Origin: Pseudomonas sp. S37
GTDB lineage: Bacteria > Pseudomonadota > Gammaproteobacteria > Pseudomonadales > Pseudomonadaceae
DNA length: 64,000 nucleotides
Direction: 5' to 3'
NCBI RefSeq assembly: GCF_016658545.1
Contig: NZ_JACVZC010000011.1
Coordinates: 1-64,000 of the forward strand
Part shown: one piece after another, positions 15,467 to 23,838 of the stretch
How positions within the stretch are numbered: the stretch's first letter is position 1
Layout: each line of letters starts with the position of its first letter
Position numbers and translations under genes: made by a program
Notes under the pieces: model-generated
What the model was told of the DNA's origin: nothing
The model's input: only the letters and a program-made list of their open reading frames with translations
Databases searched by the model: none

Positions 15467-16360
15467 TCAGTTCGCCGAAGCTTCGAGCTCGCGCAGGCCT
15501 GCCAGCGCTTCACGCAGGGCCGGCAGTTTGTTTTCGGCCAGGCGCGCCAGCGGACGGCGCGGGTTGCCGGCGCCATACCCCATGATTTCGGCGCCAGCGT
15601 AAACCGACTGCACGTAATCGCCTCGCCAGATCAGCGACATGACCGGGGCCAGGGCTTTCCAGATCTGTTGCACCTCATCCCACTGGCGCGCATGGGCCGC
15701 ATTGACCAGCGCGACACAGGCTTTCGGCGCCATGTTGGCACCGCCCCAGATCAAACCAGCAGCACCAGCGAACAAAGCATATGGCACCAGCGGGTCGGCA
15801 CCATTCATGGTTGGCAGGCCGGTGCGCACCAGGCTGGCCTGGGCGGCCAGATCACCGCTGCTGTCCTTGACCGAGACAAAATTGGGGATCTCGCTCAGTT
15901 GCTTGAACAGATCCGGGGTGACTTCCACGCCCACTGCCTGGGGCACGTTGTAGCCGATGATCGGCAGGCCGGCCTCGGACACGCTCGAGTAGAAATCGAT
16001 GATGCCCTGATCATCGGTCGGGCCTTCGAAGAACGGTGGCAGCACCATCACACCATCGGCTCCGCAGTCCTTGGCGTGGCGGGTACGCTCCACCACTTCA
16101 TCGGCCAGCAGCGCCGAGGTCTGGGCGATGACCCGAGCGCGGCCGTTGATGACATTGGCGCCAAACGCCACCAGCTCTTTGGACTCGTCCTTGCTCAGAT
16201 AAACGTGCATCCCTGTTCCGGAGCTGAGCACAAAGCCGTGTACCCCGGCAGCCAGATAGCGTTCGATCAGACTTTCGAAACGTGCGTAGTCGATCTTGCC
16301 CTGCGCATCGAAAGGCGTGGTAATGGCCAGGTTCACACCGGAAAACGTGAATGCAGACAT
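15467..16360 (-). CDS. DapA/NAL-superfamily aldolase-lyase, 297 aa
   Basis: TIM-barrel Schiff-base lyase of the dihydrodipicolinate synthase/N-acetylneuraminate lyase family. The Schiff-base Lys is in FVSVKDSSGD, and the catalytic Tyr in IIGYNVPQ. The usual GTTGE pyruvate-binding loop is altered to SSGTGMH, so true DapA activity is unlikely. AAGGAA precedes the ATG at 16360. First gene of a two-gene operon with an FAD oxidoreductase, a pairing also seen where this fold deaminates or cleaves cyclic amino-acid derivatives, as in hydroxyproline catabolism. The specific reaction here cannot be stated. Confidence 0.8.
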   Translation of the reverse strand: MSAFTFSGVNLAITTPFDAQGKIDYARFESLIERYLAAGVHGFVLSSGTGMHVYLSKDESKELVAFGANVINGRARVIAQTSALLADEVVERTRHAKDCGADGVMVLPPFFEGPTDDQGIIDFYSSVSEAGLPIIGYNVPQAVGVEVTPDLFKQLSEIPNFVSVKDSSGDLAAQASLVRTGLPTMNGADPLVPYALFAGAAGLIWGGANMAPKACVALVNAAHARQWDEVQQIWKALAPVMSLIWRGDYVQSVYAGAEIMGYGAGNPRRPLARLAENKLPALREALAGLRELEASAN

Positions 16361-16638
16361 TGAAAAGTTCCTTGTTATTCTTAGCCGCCAAATTCAGCTA
16401 ATACTTCGAGCGGTGTTGCTCTAGGCAAAAGATTAAGGCGCTATACCGCGCGGTTACAGCGACATTTCGAGGGATGATTTGATAAGTTTGAGTTATGCGC
16501 CGTGGCAAGTCGCAATACCGTCGAGCGGCTGCACAGCCAAAAAAAGGACCGCAAAGTCTGCTGGTCAGGCCTCTGTGACCAGCGCCAACGAGGCGAGTTG
16601 GCGGTATCCTGAAGCCACGCTCACTCGGGACACAAATC

Positions 16639-17058
16639 ATGCGCAGGTCGATGCTGTTGCTCGCAATCACGGCAGTTGCTGGTTGTCAGACGCCCATGCC
16701 ATCCCCCAACCCACAGATGGCCTGGGTCGATCTCTCGGCGCCCTTCCCCAATGACAAGGTATTGATGGCCGAACGCCTGGATAAAGAGCGTTTGCGCGAC
16801 GGGCGCTTTTTTCAGGTCAGCCCAGGTAGCCATGTGTTGCTCGTCCGCTTCGACTATGAAGTGGGCGGTGGCGGTGGCATGAGCTTGATGGGCGGCACCA
16901 CTGTTCGCGAATGTTACCTGACCATTCCATACGCGTATTTCAAAGCGGGAGAGCGTTACTTGCTGGAGGCTCGCTCGATGGCGCTGACACCGGAGGCACG
17001 CTTGTACGATGCCAAGCGCAATGTGGTGGCAGAGGTCAGCGAATTCTATTGCCTGTAA
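16639..17058 (+). CDS. Putative lipoprotein, 139 aa
   Basis: The N-terminus MRRSMLLLAITAVAGCQ is a lipoprotein signal with lipobox AVAG-C (Cys16). A GGGAC stretch precedes the ATG. The mature part shows alternating beta-rich sequence, with a Gly-rich turn (EVGGGGGMSLMGG) and Cys pairs that could form a disulfide. The domain is unrecognised. It stands alone between the divergent DapA operon and the Lrp gene. Confidence 0.65.
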   Translation: MRRSMLLLAITAVAGCQTPMPSPNPQMAWVDLSAPFPNDKVLMAERLDKERLRDGRFFQVSPGSHVLLVRFDYEVGGGGGMSLMGGTTVRECYLTIPYAYFKAGERYLLEARSMALTPEARLYDAKRNVVAEVSEFYCL

Positions 17059-17148
17059 TCATCGCTGCCGGCACGCCAACGATCAGCGTGAGCGCAACAG
17101 GGCCATCAATGCTGAGGTCCAAGGCCCCTGCCCTTGAACCCGTAAGCA

Positions 17149-17640
17149 TCAGGCATCCACAGCCCGCTGCAACCCACCCTCCAACGGCAACTCATAGGAT
17201 TTCTTCACTGTACGCACCACCAGCGTGGACGAATAAGTGCGAATCGGAATATCTCGGTACGTGTCGAGAAACCGATAGATATAGTCGGTGTACTCGGTCG
17301 CATCGCGAAACTTGGCAACCATCACGAAATCGAACTCCCCCGTCATCAGGTAGCAGTCCTGGATCTCCGGGTGGCTGGCCAGTATGTGTTGCATCTTGCG
17401 GTCGATGTCATTGCTGTCGCGGTCCAGCTTGACCAGAAAAAAAGCGGTCACCTGAATCCCCAGCTTGCGCTCGTCCAGTATCGCGACCTTGGCCTTGATG
17501 ATGCCTGCACTCTCCAGGCGCCTGATCCGCCGGTAACAACTGGTGGAAGACAGCCCGACGCTGTCGCTGAGCAACTCCAGATTCTGGCTGCAATCCTTTT
17601 GCAGCTTTCCCAGAATCTTCAGATCCATGGCGTCTGTCAT
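17149..17640 (-). CDS. Lrp/AsnC-family transcriptional regulator, 163 aa
   Basis: An AsnC-type HTH fills residues about 5-60 (MDLKILGKLQKDCSQNLELLSDSVGLSSTSCYRRIRRLESAGII), and an RAM effector-binding domain follows (about 70-150, with TGEFDFVMVAKFRD). The start is set at ATG 17640, which has AAGGAAG 11 nt upstream; the longer frame from 17670 has none. It is divergent from the tyrosinase-like gene (start 17788) with a gap of about 150 bp. Lrp-type regulators commonly control a divergent neighbour and bind amino acids, so control of the copper protein by an aromatic amino acid is a reasonable guess. Confidence 0.85.
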   Translation of the reverse strand: MTDAMDLKILGKLQKDCSQNLELLSDSVGLSSTSCYRRIRRLESAGIIKAKVAILDERKLGIQVTAFFLVKLDRDSNDIDRKMQHILASHPEIQDCYLMTGEFDFVMVAKFRDATEYTDYIYRFLDTYRDIPIRTYSSTLVVRTVKKSYELPLEGGLQRAVDA

Positions 17641-17787
17641 TTTTCCCGTGTCTTCCTTGAAAAACTGCAATGAATACGCCGCAGGGATGCGCCAATTTGC
17701 ACGATTCCTGCGCGCTGGCTCTTTACCATCTACCTGAGCTTAGCAGCCCGGCCAAGTATGGCCCGCGGGGCGCATGAGAGGGACCTT

Positions 17788-19608
17788 ATGATCGTTGCCA
17801 AACCGACGTGGACCGCGGACATCCACGGCCTTTTCGCCGCCCCCTACTGGATCCCCGCCGAGCAGCGCGCGGCTGTTGCTGCCACCTGGGCCGGGTGCAT
17901 GAACGGCTACTTTGTGTTCCTGGACGACCCGGACTCGGTCAAGACCTGGTCAGAAACCATCTACCAACACCTGGCCTCGCGCAACATGCCGCTGACCCTC
18001 GACCAGCAGCAGTTCTGGCCGATCGACGCGCTGGAAACCTTCAGGCTGTGGGTGAACCAAGGCTGGCGGCTCGACGCCAGCTCGCCGTTCGACCTGGCTG
18101 AACGCATCCCGCCGCCGGACCTTCCACAGCCCGTGAAACGGGTAAGGCAGGACATTCGCGCCCTCAGCCTTGAGGAACTGAACCTGTACCGCGCGCGCCT
18201 GGACGACGTGATGCAGGTGGGCGACCCCGACAGCTCCGCGCCCTGGCAACGTTACGCCTACATCCACACCAACTGGTGCCTGCATTATCAGGAGGCGTTT
18301 GCCCTGTGGCACCGGGCGTACCTGTTGTACCTGGAGCAGCTTATCGACTGCGCCATTCCTTACTGGGACTGGATGGCCGAGGATGCCAGCGTCGACGGCA
18401 GCCCACAGGCTGGCCTGCCCCAGGCGTTTCTCGAAGAAACCTACGTACACCCCCACACCGGCGAAACCCGGCCCAACCCCCTGCGCTACGCGGCCGCCAA
18501 AGACGGTTGTTCCAAGGTGTGCTCCCGTGCTGCGGTCAACGGCGTTGACTGCCGCTATGTGCAACGTAACCCGTTGTTCTACACCCACGGTGACGACTCG
18601 CGCTTTGATCGTGCGCGCCTTTACGGCATGAGCCGGATTTTCCAGCAACAGGTGGTGGATGCGCTGAAGTTCACCTGCTTCAGCCAGCCCCAGGGCGTGC
18701 CTGGGTATCCCTGGGCCAATATCCCGGTGTTCGACCCGCCCCAGCAAGACAGCCTGTACCCCAATCGCACGCTCAACTTCGACGGCCTGTACGAGCAACC
18801 CCACGACAACTATCACGGCTGGATCGGTGGCGATATGGCCGATAACGCCTACACCGCCTTTGACCCGCTGTTTTGCTCCTACCACGCCAATATCGACCGC
18901 ATGCTCGAGGTGTGGATCCGGGCTCACCCCGGGGCGCAGTACACCACGCAGTGCCTGCTGCAGCCATTCGCCGGGCGCGACGCCACGCAGCTAACGTTCA
19001 CCAGTGCCGACGCCTGGCGCTACACCACGCTCGGCGACATGGCCCAGGACAGCCGGCATATCGGTTACGACTACGGTGTGCCGGTGGCCCCACAGTTCGG
19101 TGCGCCAAAAGCAAACAGCGCCGCCTGTTGCAAGCACAGCGCCAATGCCGCCCCCACAGCAGAAGACAGCGCGGGGCCGTGGGTGGTGTTCGACCATGTG
19201 CGCTGCACCCATGACACCTACCTGATCGACGTCTTCCTCGACCAGCCCGACGCTGCCGTGCAGCACGTGAGCGCCGACAACCCCCACTACGTGGGGCGCT
19301 TCAGCCGCATCGGCATGGGGCTGGTAGACGACAAGGGGCGCTGCATCACCCATGGTGTGTCGCGTGCACTGAACGCGGCCCGCAACGTTGCGGCGCTGGG
19401 CCTTGGTCCCGCCGATGCGGTGCAGTTGTCCCTGCTGGTGACCCACCTCGACAGTGGCCGCGTGCTGCTGCCGGACGAATACAGGATCCTGCCCGGTTTC
19501 ATCGCCCAACTGGTGTGGGACGACCCACGCCAAACCCTCGCCGGCCCGCCTGCGGTCGCCGGCTGCTGTGCTGCTTCCACCCCACACTCACCTGGAGAAC
19601 CGACATGA
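17788..19608 (+). CDS. Tyrosinase-like type-3 copper protein, 606 aa
   Basis: Predicted binuclear copper oxidase. CuA lies in IHTNWCLHYQEAFALWHRAY: His160, His166 and His175, with Cys164 placed Cys-x-His as in fungal tyrosinases and molluscan haemocyanins, where it forms a thioether to the His. CuB lies in HDNYHGWIGG (His339, His343) and DPLFCSYHANIDRMLEVW (His366); the His normally preceding the last ligand is Tyr365. The start is ATG 17788 behind GAGAGGG; the frame opens 10 codons earlier. No Sec or Tat signal is visible. The C-terminal 200 residues are Cys-rich (AACCKH, AGCCAAS). Two unknown genes follow, the first at -4 bp overlap, suggesting a dedicated operon. Monophenol versus diphenol activity cannot be told. 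Confidence 0.8.
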   Translation: MIVAKPTWTADIHGLFAAPYWIPAEQRAAVAATWAGCMNGYFVFLDDPDSVKTWSETIYQHLASRNMPLTLDQQQFWPIDALETFRLWVNQGWRLDASSPFDLAERIPPPDLPQPVKRVRQDIRALSLEELNLYRARLDDVMQVGDPDSSAPWQRYAYIHTNWCLHYQEAFALWHRAYLLYLEQLIDCAIPYWDWMAEDASVDGSPQAGLPQAFLEETYVHPHTGETRPNPLRYAAAKDGCSKVCSRAAVNGVDCRYVQRNPLFYTHGDDSRFDRARLYGMSRIFQQQVVDALKFTCFSQPQGVPGYPWANIPVFDPPQQDSLYPNRTLNFDGLYEQPHDNYHGWIGGDMADNAYTAFDPLFCSYHANIDRMLEVWIRAHPGAQYTTQCLLQPFAGRDATQLTFTSADAWRYTTLGDMAQDSRHIGYDYGVPVAPQFGAPKANSAACCKHSANAAPTAEDSAGPWVVFDHVRCTHDTYLIDVFLDQPDAAVQHVSADNPHYVGRFSRIGMGLVDDKGRCITHGVSRALNAARNVAALGLGPADAVQLSLLVTHLDSGRVLLPDEYRILPGFIAQLVWDDPRQTLAGPPAVAGCCAASTPHSPGEPT

Positions 19609-21341
19609 GCACGCCCTTCAAGCAGTTCACCTCTCCCGCCGAACAAGCGCCCAAGGATTACAACAAGCTAGGGCTGGAAGACCAGTTGCTGCAGTTTGAA
19701 ACCGACTGGAACAACGACCTCACCGGCTGGACCGAGTCGTCCATCATCGGCAACCCCTGGTCGGGCCTGAACGACGCGCCTCGCTCTGGCTACTACAACC
19801 CGCTGGTGGAGGGCTTCGGCGATGTGACCCCGGCCGCGATCACCTGGGCGCCCTTCCCCAACCGGCTGTGGACGTTCTTCTACAACAACGGTGCGGCGAT
19901 TGTTCCCCAGCTGGGCGGCAAGGCCATGACCCTGCCACAGGTGATGGCGCTGGCCGACCACGGCCAGATCACCCTCGACAACACCCTCTACACGCTGTAC
20001 GACCCGGACAAAAAAGGCACTTTGCTGCAACTGCCGGCCAAGCGCTGCCCAAGCATCGACTGGAACGGCAAGTACACGGCGTTCTCGCCTTCCGGCCCAC
20101 GGGGCTGGCTTGACGAGTACTGCGAGTGGTCCATCGTGCGCGATGCCAACGGCAACATGCGCAAGATCACCTTCACCTGCGAAAACCCCGCGTACTTCCT
20201 GGCCATGTGGCGCATCGACCCGCAAGCCGTGCTGGGCTTGTACCGCGAGTACATCGACCCGAACGTGAAGGTCGAAGACTTGTACCTGCGTTATACCGTT
20301 GACTGCCGCACCGGCAAGGCCGGTGACCCGGTCATCGACCCCACCACTGGCAAGCCGGCCTATGACACCGTCAACAAATGGAACGCCGGCACGGCCTGTG
20401 TGCCCGGGCAGTACGGCGGGGCCATGCATCTTACCTCCGGCCCCAACACCCTCAGTGCCGAGGTGTACCTGGCCGCCGCCGCCACCATCCTGCGCCCGGT
20501 GGGCAGCAGCCAGAATGCCCAGTCGCTGATCTGCTGTGCGCAGTACGGGCAGAACTACCGCAACTCTGACCCGCACATCGGTTTCATGGCCAATACCACC
20601 GCGGTGAACAATCGCTTGTCGCTGACCAACCCCATAGGCCTGTACCTGCAACAACCCACCGACTTCAGTACCTGGAAAGGCCCGCAAGGCCAGGATGTCA
20701 GCCAGTACTGGCGCATCACGCGCGGCACGGCCAAGACCGCCGCCAACGGCTCAGACCAGATCCTGCAGGCGGTATTCGAGGTGCCGGAAAGCGCCGGCTT
20801 CTCGATCAATGACATCACCATCAACAACCAGCCAGTCGACTATGTGTGGGTCATCGCCCAACAACTGCTGGTGGGCCTGAGTGTCACTGTCAAACCGTTG
20901 ACCAGCGAGCCTCCCTCCTTCCCGTGCGTGCAGGACCGGGTGGCCGGCCTGCAACCCTGGCCAGTGCAGCTGCTGCCGCTGGACCTGTTCTACGGGCAAT
21001 CTCCCACCGACCTGCCCGCCTGGCTTGCGCCGGGCAGCAGTAACCAGTTCGTGCTGGTGGTACAAGGCGCCGACCCGAGCACCACGGCGCAGAATGCCAG
21101 GGTGCAGTTCTCCAACCCCGGCGTCACGGCGCAGGTTACCGAATACCTGCCCGACGCCTCGGCCATTCCCGGCCAGACCAACGCCGGCGGCACCCAGGCC
21201 TACATCCTGACCATCACCGTCAGCCCCACTGCGGCACCCGGCCTGGTGACAGTGCGTGCCCTCAATCCGGGCGAACAGGTGGATGTGAGCGCGGCAGACC
21301 ACCCATGGGAATCGGGCCTGGCGCTGGTACCTGGCGCCTGA
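19605..21341 (+). CDS. Conserved protein of unknown function, 578 aa, tyrosinase-linked
   Basis: Starts with ATG 19605 (MSTPFKQFTSPAEQ) behind CTGGAGA, overlapping the end of the copper-protein gene by 4 nt, so translation is coupled. No signal peptide. The first 400 residues are rich in Trp, Tyr and Asn-Pro motifs (TGWTESSIIGNPWSGLN, WRIDPQAVLGLYREY, ICCAQYGQNYRNSDPHIGF). The last 130 residues are beta-rich with repeated VTV and SNPGV turns like an Ig-like or carbohydrate-binding domain. No family is recognised. The tight coupling points to a partner or substrate-handling role for the copper protein. Confidence 0.7.
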   Translation: MSTPFKQFTSPAEQAPKDYNKLGLEDQLLQFETDWNNDLTGWTESSIIGNPWSGLNDAPRSGYYNPLVEGFGDVTPAAITWAPFPNRLWTFFYNNGAAIVPQLGGKAMTLPQVMALADHGQITLDNTLYTLYDPDKKGTLLQLPAKRCPSIDWNGKYTAFSPSGPRGWLDEYCEWSIVRDANGNMRKITFTCENPAYFLAMWRIDPQAVLGLYREYIDPNVKVEDLYLRYTVDCRTGKAGDPVIDPTTGKPAYDTVNKWNAGTACVPGQYGGAMHLTSGPNTLSAEVYLAAAATILRPVGSSQNAQSLICCAQYGQNYRNSDPHIGFMANTTAVNNRLSLTNPIGLYLQQPTDFSTWKGPQGQDVSQYWRITRGTAKTAANGSDQILQAVFEVPESAGFSINDITINNQPVDYVWVIAQQLLVGLSVTVKPLTSEPPSFPCVQDRVAGLQPWPVQLLPLDLFYGQSPTDLPAWLAPGSSNQFVLVVQGADPSTTAQNARVQFSNPGVTAQVTEYLPDASAIPGQTNAGGTQAYILTITVSPTAAPGLVTVRALNPGEQVDVSAADHPWESGLALVPGA

Positions 21342-21357
21342 GCCCTACCCCTCCAAC

Positions 21358-21380
21358 GCCGCACCTTCGGGTGCGGCTTT
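21358..21380 (+). terminator. UUCG-loop hairpin with short T run
   Basis: GCCGCACC (21358-21365) pairs perfectly with GGTGCGGC (21370-21377) across the extra-stable TTCG tetraloop, then TTT. It lies between genes two and three of the copper-protein operon and probably attenuates rather than fully ends transcription. Confidence 0.55.
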
Positions 21381-21399
21381 ACAGCTTGCAAGGAGCGCA

Positions 21400-22989
21400 A
21401 TGATGGCCAGGTTACGCTTGAGTCTGCTGTCGCTGCTAAGCGGCATTGTGCTGTGCCTGTCGACCCTGCAACCCGCCGCGGCAGCCACGCTGTCGGACGC
21501 CGATGCCTGTGTGCAGCAGCAATTGGTGTTCAACCCGGCAAGCGGGGGGTTTCTGCCGGTCAACAACTTCAATGCTACCAGCCAGGCATTCATGAACTGC
21601 TTTGGCTGGCAGCTGTTCATTGCCTTGAACTGGCCGGTGAACCCGGGTTGGCCGGCCACCGCCAGCCTGGCGGGTGAACCCGACATGCACAGCACCCTGG
21701 CGCAGTTCGGTGTACCTTCGGTGCCGGGGCAGCCGATGAGCGTGGCGCCGGTGTGGGCCAGCTACAAGGATGCCAACGACATCTTTCTGCCCGGCGCACC
21801 CACGCCCAGTGGCTGGGGCGTGCAAACCCTGGTGCCGTCCAGTTGCAGCACCCACGGTAGCCTGAAGGCACTCAAGGTGGGTGCTCGCAAGTTCATGAAC
21901 GCCACCTCCGAAGGCGCGATCAACGCCTTGCACGGCTTTCACCTGTCCACCGGCACACTCGCCTCCATTCCCGACCCGGTCATGGAGGCGTCTGGTGGCT
22001 GGTTGACGGATCAGTCGGGCAACCTGGTGTTCTTTGAGCGCAAGGTCGGCAAGGCCGAGTTCGACTACATCGTCGCCAAGGGGCTCTACGACGCCGCTAA
22101 CCAGTGGAAGGTTGCGCAGGGCGAGGGGCTGTCGCTGCCCATAGGTGAACCGATGCGCCAACTGCCGCCGTCCCCTGTGCCGCAGGAGCAACTGGGTGCG
22201 CTTGAGCTCAAGGCTGCCTGGCGGGTGCTGACCGGCAAGCCCGAACTGTTCGGCCGCTACCTCACCACCGTCGCCTGGCTCAAACGCCCCGACACACTGG
22301 AGTGCACCCAGGAAGTGGTGGGCCTGGTGGGCCTGCACATCATCAACAAGACCCAGGCTTCGCCCAACTTCATCTGGACCACCTTCGAGCAGGTGGACAA
22401 CGTGCCCGAGCCGGCCCAGGTACCGGCCCAGCAAACGCCACCCAACGGTTTTGCCTTCAACAACCCGGACTGTGGCAGTGGGCCTGAGTGCAAGCCGAAC
22501 GTGGCCCGTATCCAGTGCAAGCAGAACCACCCCGAGCAAGACTGCACCGACCTTTTTCCACGCGACCAGCCCGTACAGACCACCCGCGAACACCCTGTGC
22601 CCTCTGAACTGCAGGCACTCAATGGCGCAGTGCAAGCCAACTTCGCCAAGCAAAGCCAGGGCCAGTCGGTGTTTCAGTACTACAAGCTGATCAACGTACT
22701 CTGGACCCTCGCCCCCAACCCGCCCAGCCCGGAACCGGGTGCCAATGCGCAAGTACCGCTGTCGTACGGGCCGTTCATCAGCCAGGGCAATGTGCCGGTG
22801 GCCAACACCACCATGGAGACCTACGTACAAGGTGATGACTGCAACAAGTGCCACCAGTATGCGACGGTTGCCGGCAGTACCTCGCTTGCCTCGGACTTCT
22901 CCTTCCTGTTCAACACGGCAAGCTCCGCCAGCCAGAAAAGCCTGATCAAGCGCGTCAAAGCCTTCGAAACCCTCAAGGATCGCCCTTGA
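21400..22989 (+). CDS. Exported c-type cytochrome-like protein of unknown function, 529 aa
   Basis: AGGAG lies 7 nt before the ATG. A Sec signal peptide is clear (LSLLSLLSGIVLCLSTLQPAAAA, cleavage near residue 29). The long middle region has no recognised domain and is Trp/Pro-rich (FGWQLFIALNWPVNPGWP). A single haem c site is present near the C-terminus: Cys481-Asn-Lys-Cys484-His485 in DDCNKCHQYA. This implies periplasmic haem attachment and an electron-transfer role. It is third in the operon with the tyrosinase-like protein, behind a hairpin. Perhaps it passes electrons to the respiratory chain; that is inference. Confidence 0.75.
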   Translation: MMARLRLSLLSLLSGIVLCLSTLQPAAAATLSDADACVQQQLVFNPASGGFLPVNNFNATSQAFMNCFGWQLFIALNWPVNPGWPATASLAGEPDMHSTLAQFGVPSVPGQPMSVAPVWASYKDANDIFLPGAPTPSGWGVQTLVPSSCSTHGSLKALKVGARKFMNATSEGAINALHGFHLSTGTLASIPDPVMEASGGWLTDQSGNLVFFERKVGKAEFDYIVAKGLYDAANQWKVAQGEGLSLPIGEPMRQLPPSPVPQEQLGALELKAAWRVLTGKPELFGRYLTTVAWLKRPDTLECTQEVVGLVGLHIINKTQASPNFIWTTFEQVDNVPEPAQVPAQQTPPNGFAFNNPDCGSGPECKPNVARIQCKQNHPEQDCTDLFPRDQPVQTTREHPVPSELQALNGAVQANFAKQSQGQSVFQYYKLINVLWTLAPNPPSPEPGANAQVPLSYGPFISQGNVPVANTTMETYVQGDDCNKCHQYATVAGSTSLASDFSFLFNTASSASQKSLIKRVKAFETLKDRP

Positions 22990-22999
22990 AGCGCGAACA

Positions 23000-23020
23000 G
23001 GGGCGATCATCGATCGCCCC
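23000..23020. terminator. Terminator-like hairpin
   Basis: GGGGCGATC (23000-23008) and GATCGCCCC (23012-23020) form a perfect 9-bp stem with a 3-nt loop, directly after the cytochrome-like gene. No T tract follows. Confidence 0.45.
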
Positions 23021-23130
23021 AGCTTGGCCTCGCCTACCCTCCTGCACGATTTTCACGTGCGCTGCGCACATGGCACGCGTGGAGGCTAAGATGTCGGCTT
23101 ACCTCCCCTTGGCGTCAAGGAACACACCTT

Positions 23131-23838
23131 TTGAACGGCCCACAGCCCCCACATGCTGCAGACGTCTTGCTGGAGGCCAGGCAACTGAGCCGTGTCGATC
23201 CGTCGAGCCGGGCCACCCTGCTGGCGCCCACCGACTTTATCCTGCGTGCAGGCGAGCGCGTTGCGCTGGTTGGCCCGTCGGGTTCGGGCAAGAGTGTCTT
23301 GCTGCGCGCTCTGGCACTGCTGGATGCAGCCAGCGCGGGTGAGGTCCTGTGGCTGGGGCAGTCCGTCAAAGCTGCACAAGTTCCACATTTTCGCGCGCGG
23401 GCCTGCTACCTGGCGCAACGCGCCGCACTGGTGGACGGCAGTGTCCTGCACAACCTGCAACTGCCCTTCACGCTCCGCCACAACCGCCAGTTCAGCTTCG
23501 ACCTGGCCACGGCTACGCGCCTGCTGGAACTGGCCGGCAAGCCCCGCGCGTTTCTCGACAAGGCGGGTGCCGACCTGTCCGGTGGCGAAGCGCAGGTGGT
23601 TGCCCTGGTGCGGGCGCTGCTGTTGGCGCCGCAAGTGATGCTGTTCGACGAACCGACCTCGGCGCTCGACCCGCAATCAGTGGCTGCCGTGGAGGCGTTG
23701 GTGACGCATTGGTTCGCAGCCGCGCCTGCCGAGCGCGCCTGCGTCTGGATCACCCACGATCATCAACAGGCCCAACGTATCAGCACGCGAACGCTGAGCA
23801 TGCACCAAGGCACTCTGCTGGATGAACACTGCCCATGA
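23131..23838 (+). CDS. ABC transporter ATP-binding protein (FetA/YbbL-like), 235 aa
   Basis: ATPase subunit with Walker A GPSGSGKSV (residues about 50-57), signature LSGGEAQ and Walker B VMLFDEPTSALD, followed by the switch His in WITHDH. The start is TTG at 23131 with AAGGA about 11 nt upstream. The stop overlaps the next gene's ATG by 4 nt. Pairing with a YbbM/FetB-type permease identifies the FetAB family, implicated in iron export and oxidative-stress resistance in E. coli. No solute-binding protein is present, as expected for an exporter. Confidence 0.85.
   Translation: MNGPQPPHAADVLLEARQLSRVDPSSRATLLAPTDFILRAGERVALVGPSGSGKSVLLRALALLDAASAGEVLWLGQSVKAAQVPHFRARACYLAQRAALVDGSVLHNLQLPFTLRHNRQFSFDLATATRLLELAGKPRAFLDKAGADLSGGEAQVVALVRALLLAPQVMLFDEPTSALDPQSVAAVEALVTHWFAAAPAERACVWITHDHQQAQRISTRTLSMHQGTLLDEHCP

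Noticed and set aside
21436..23010. 524-aa minus-strand open frame opposite the haem-protein gene
   Set aside because: Antisense artefact; the plus strand has a signal peptide, a ribosome-binding site and a haem motif.
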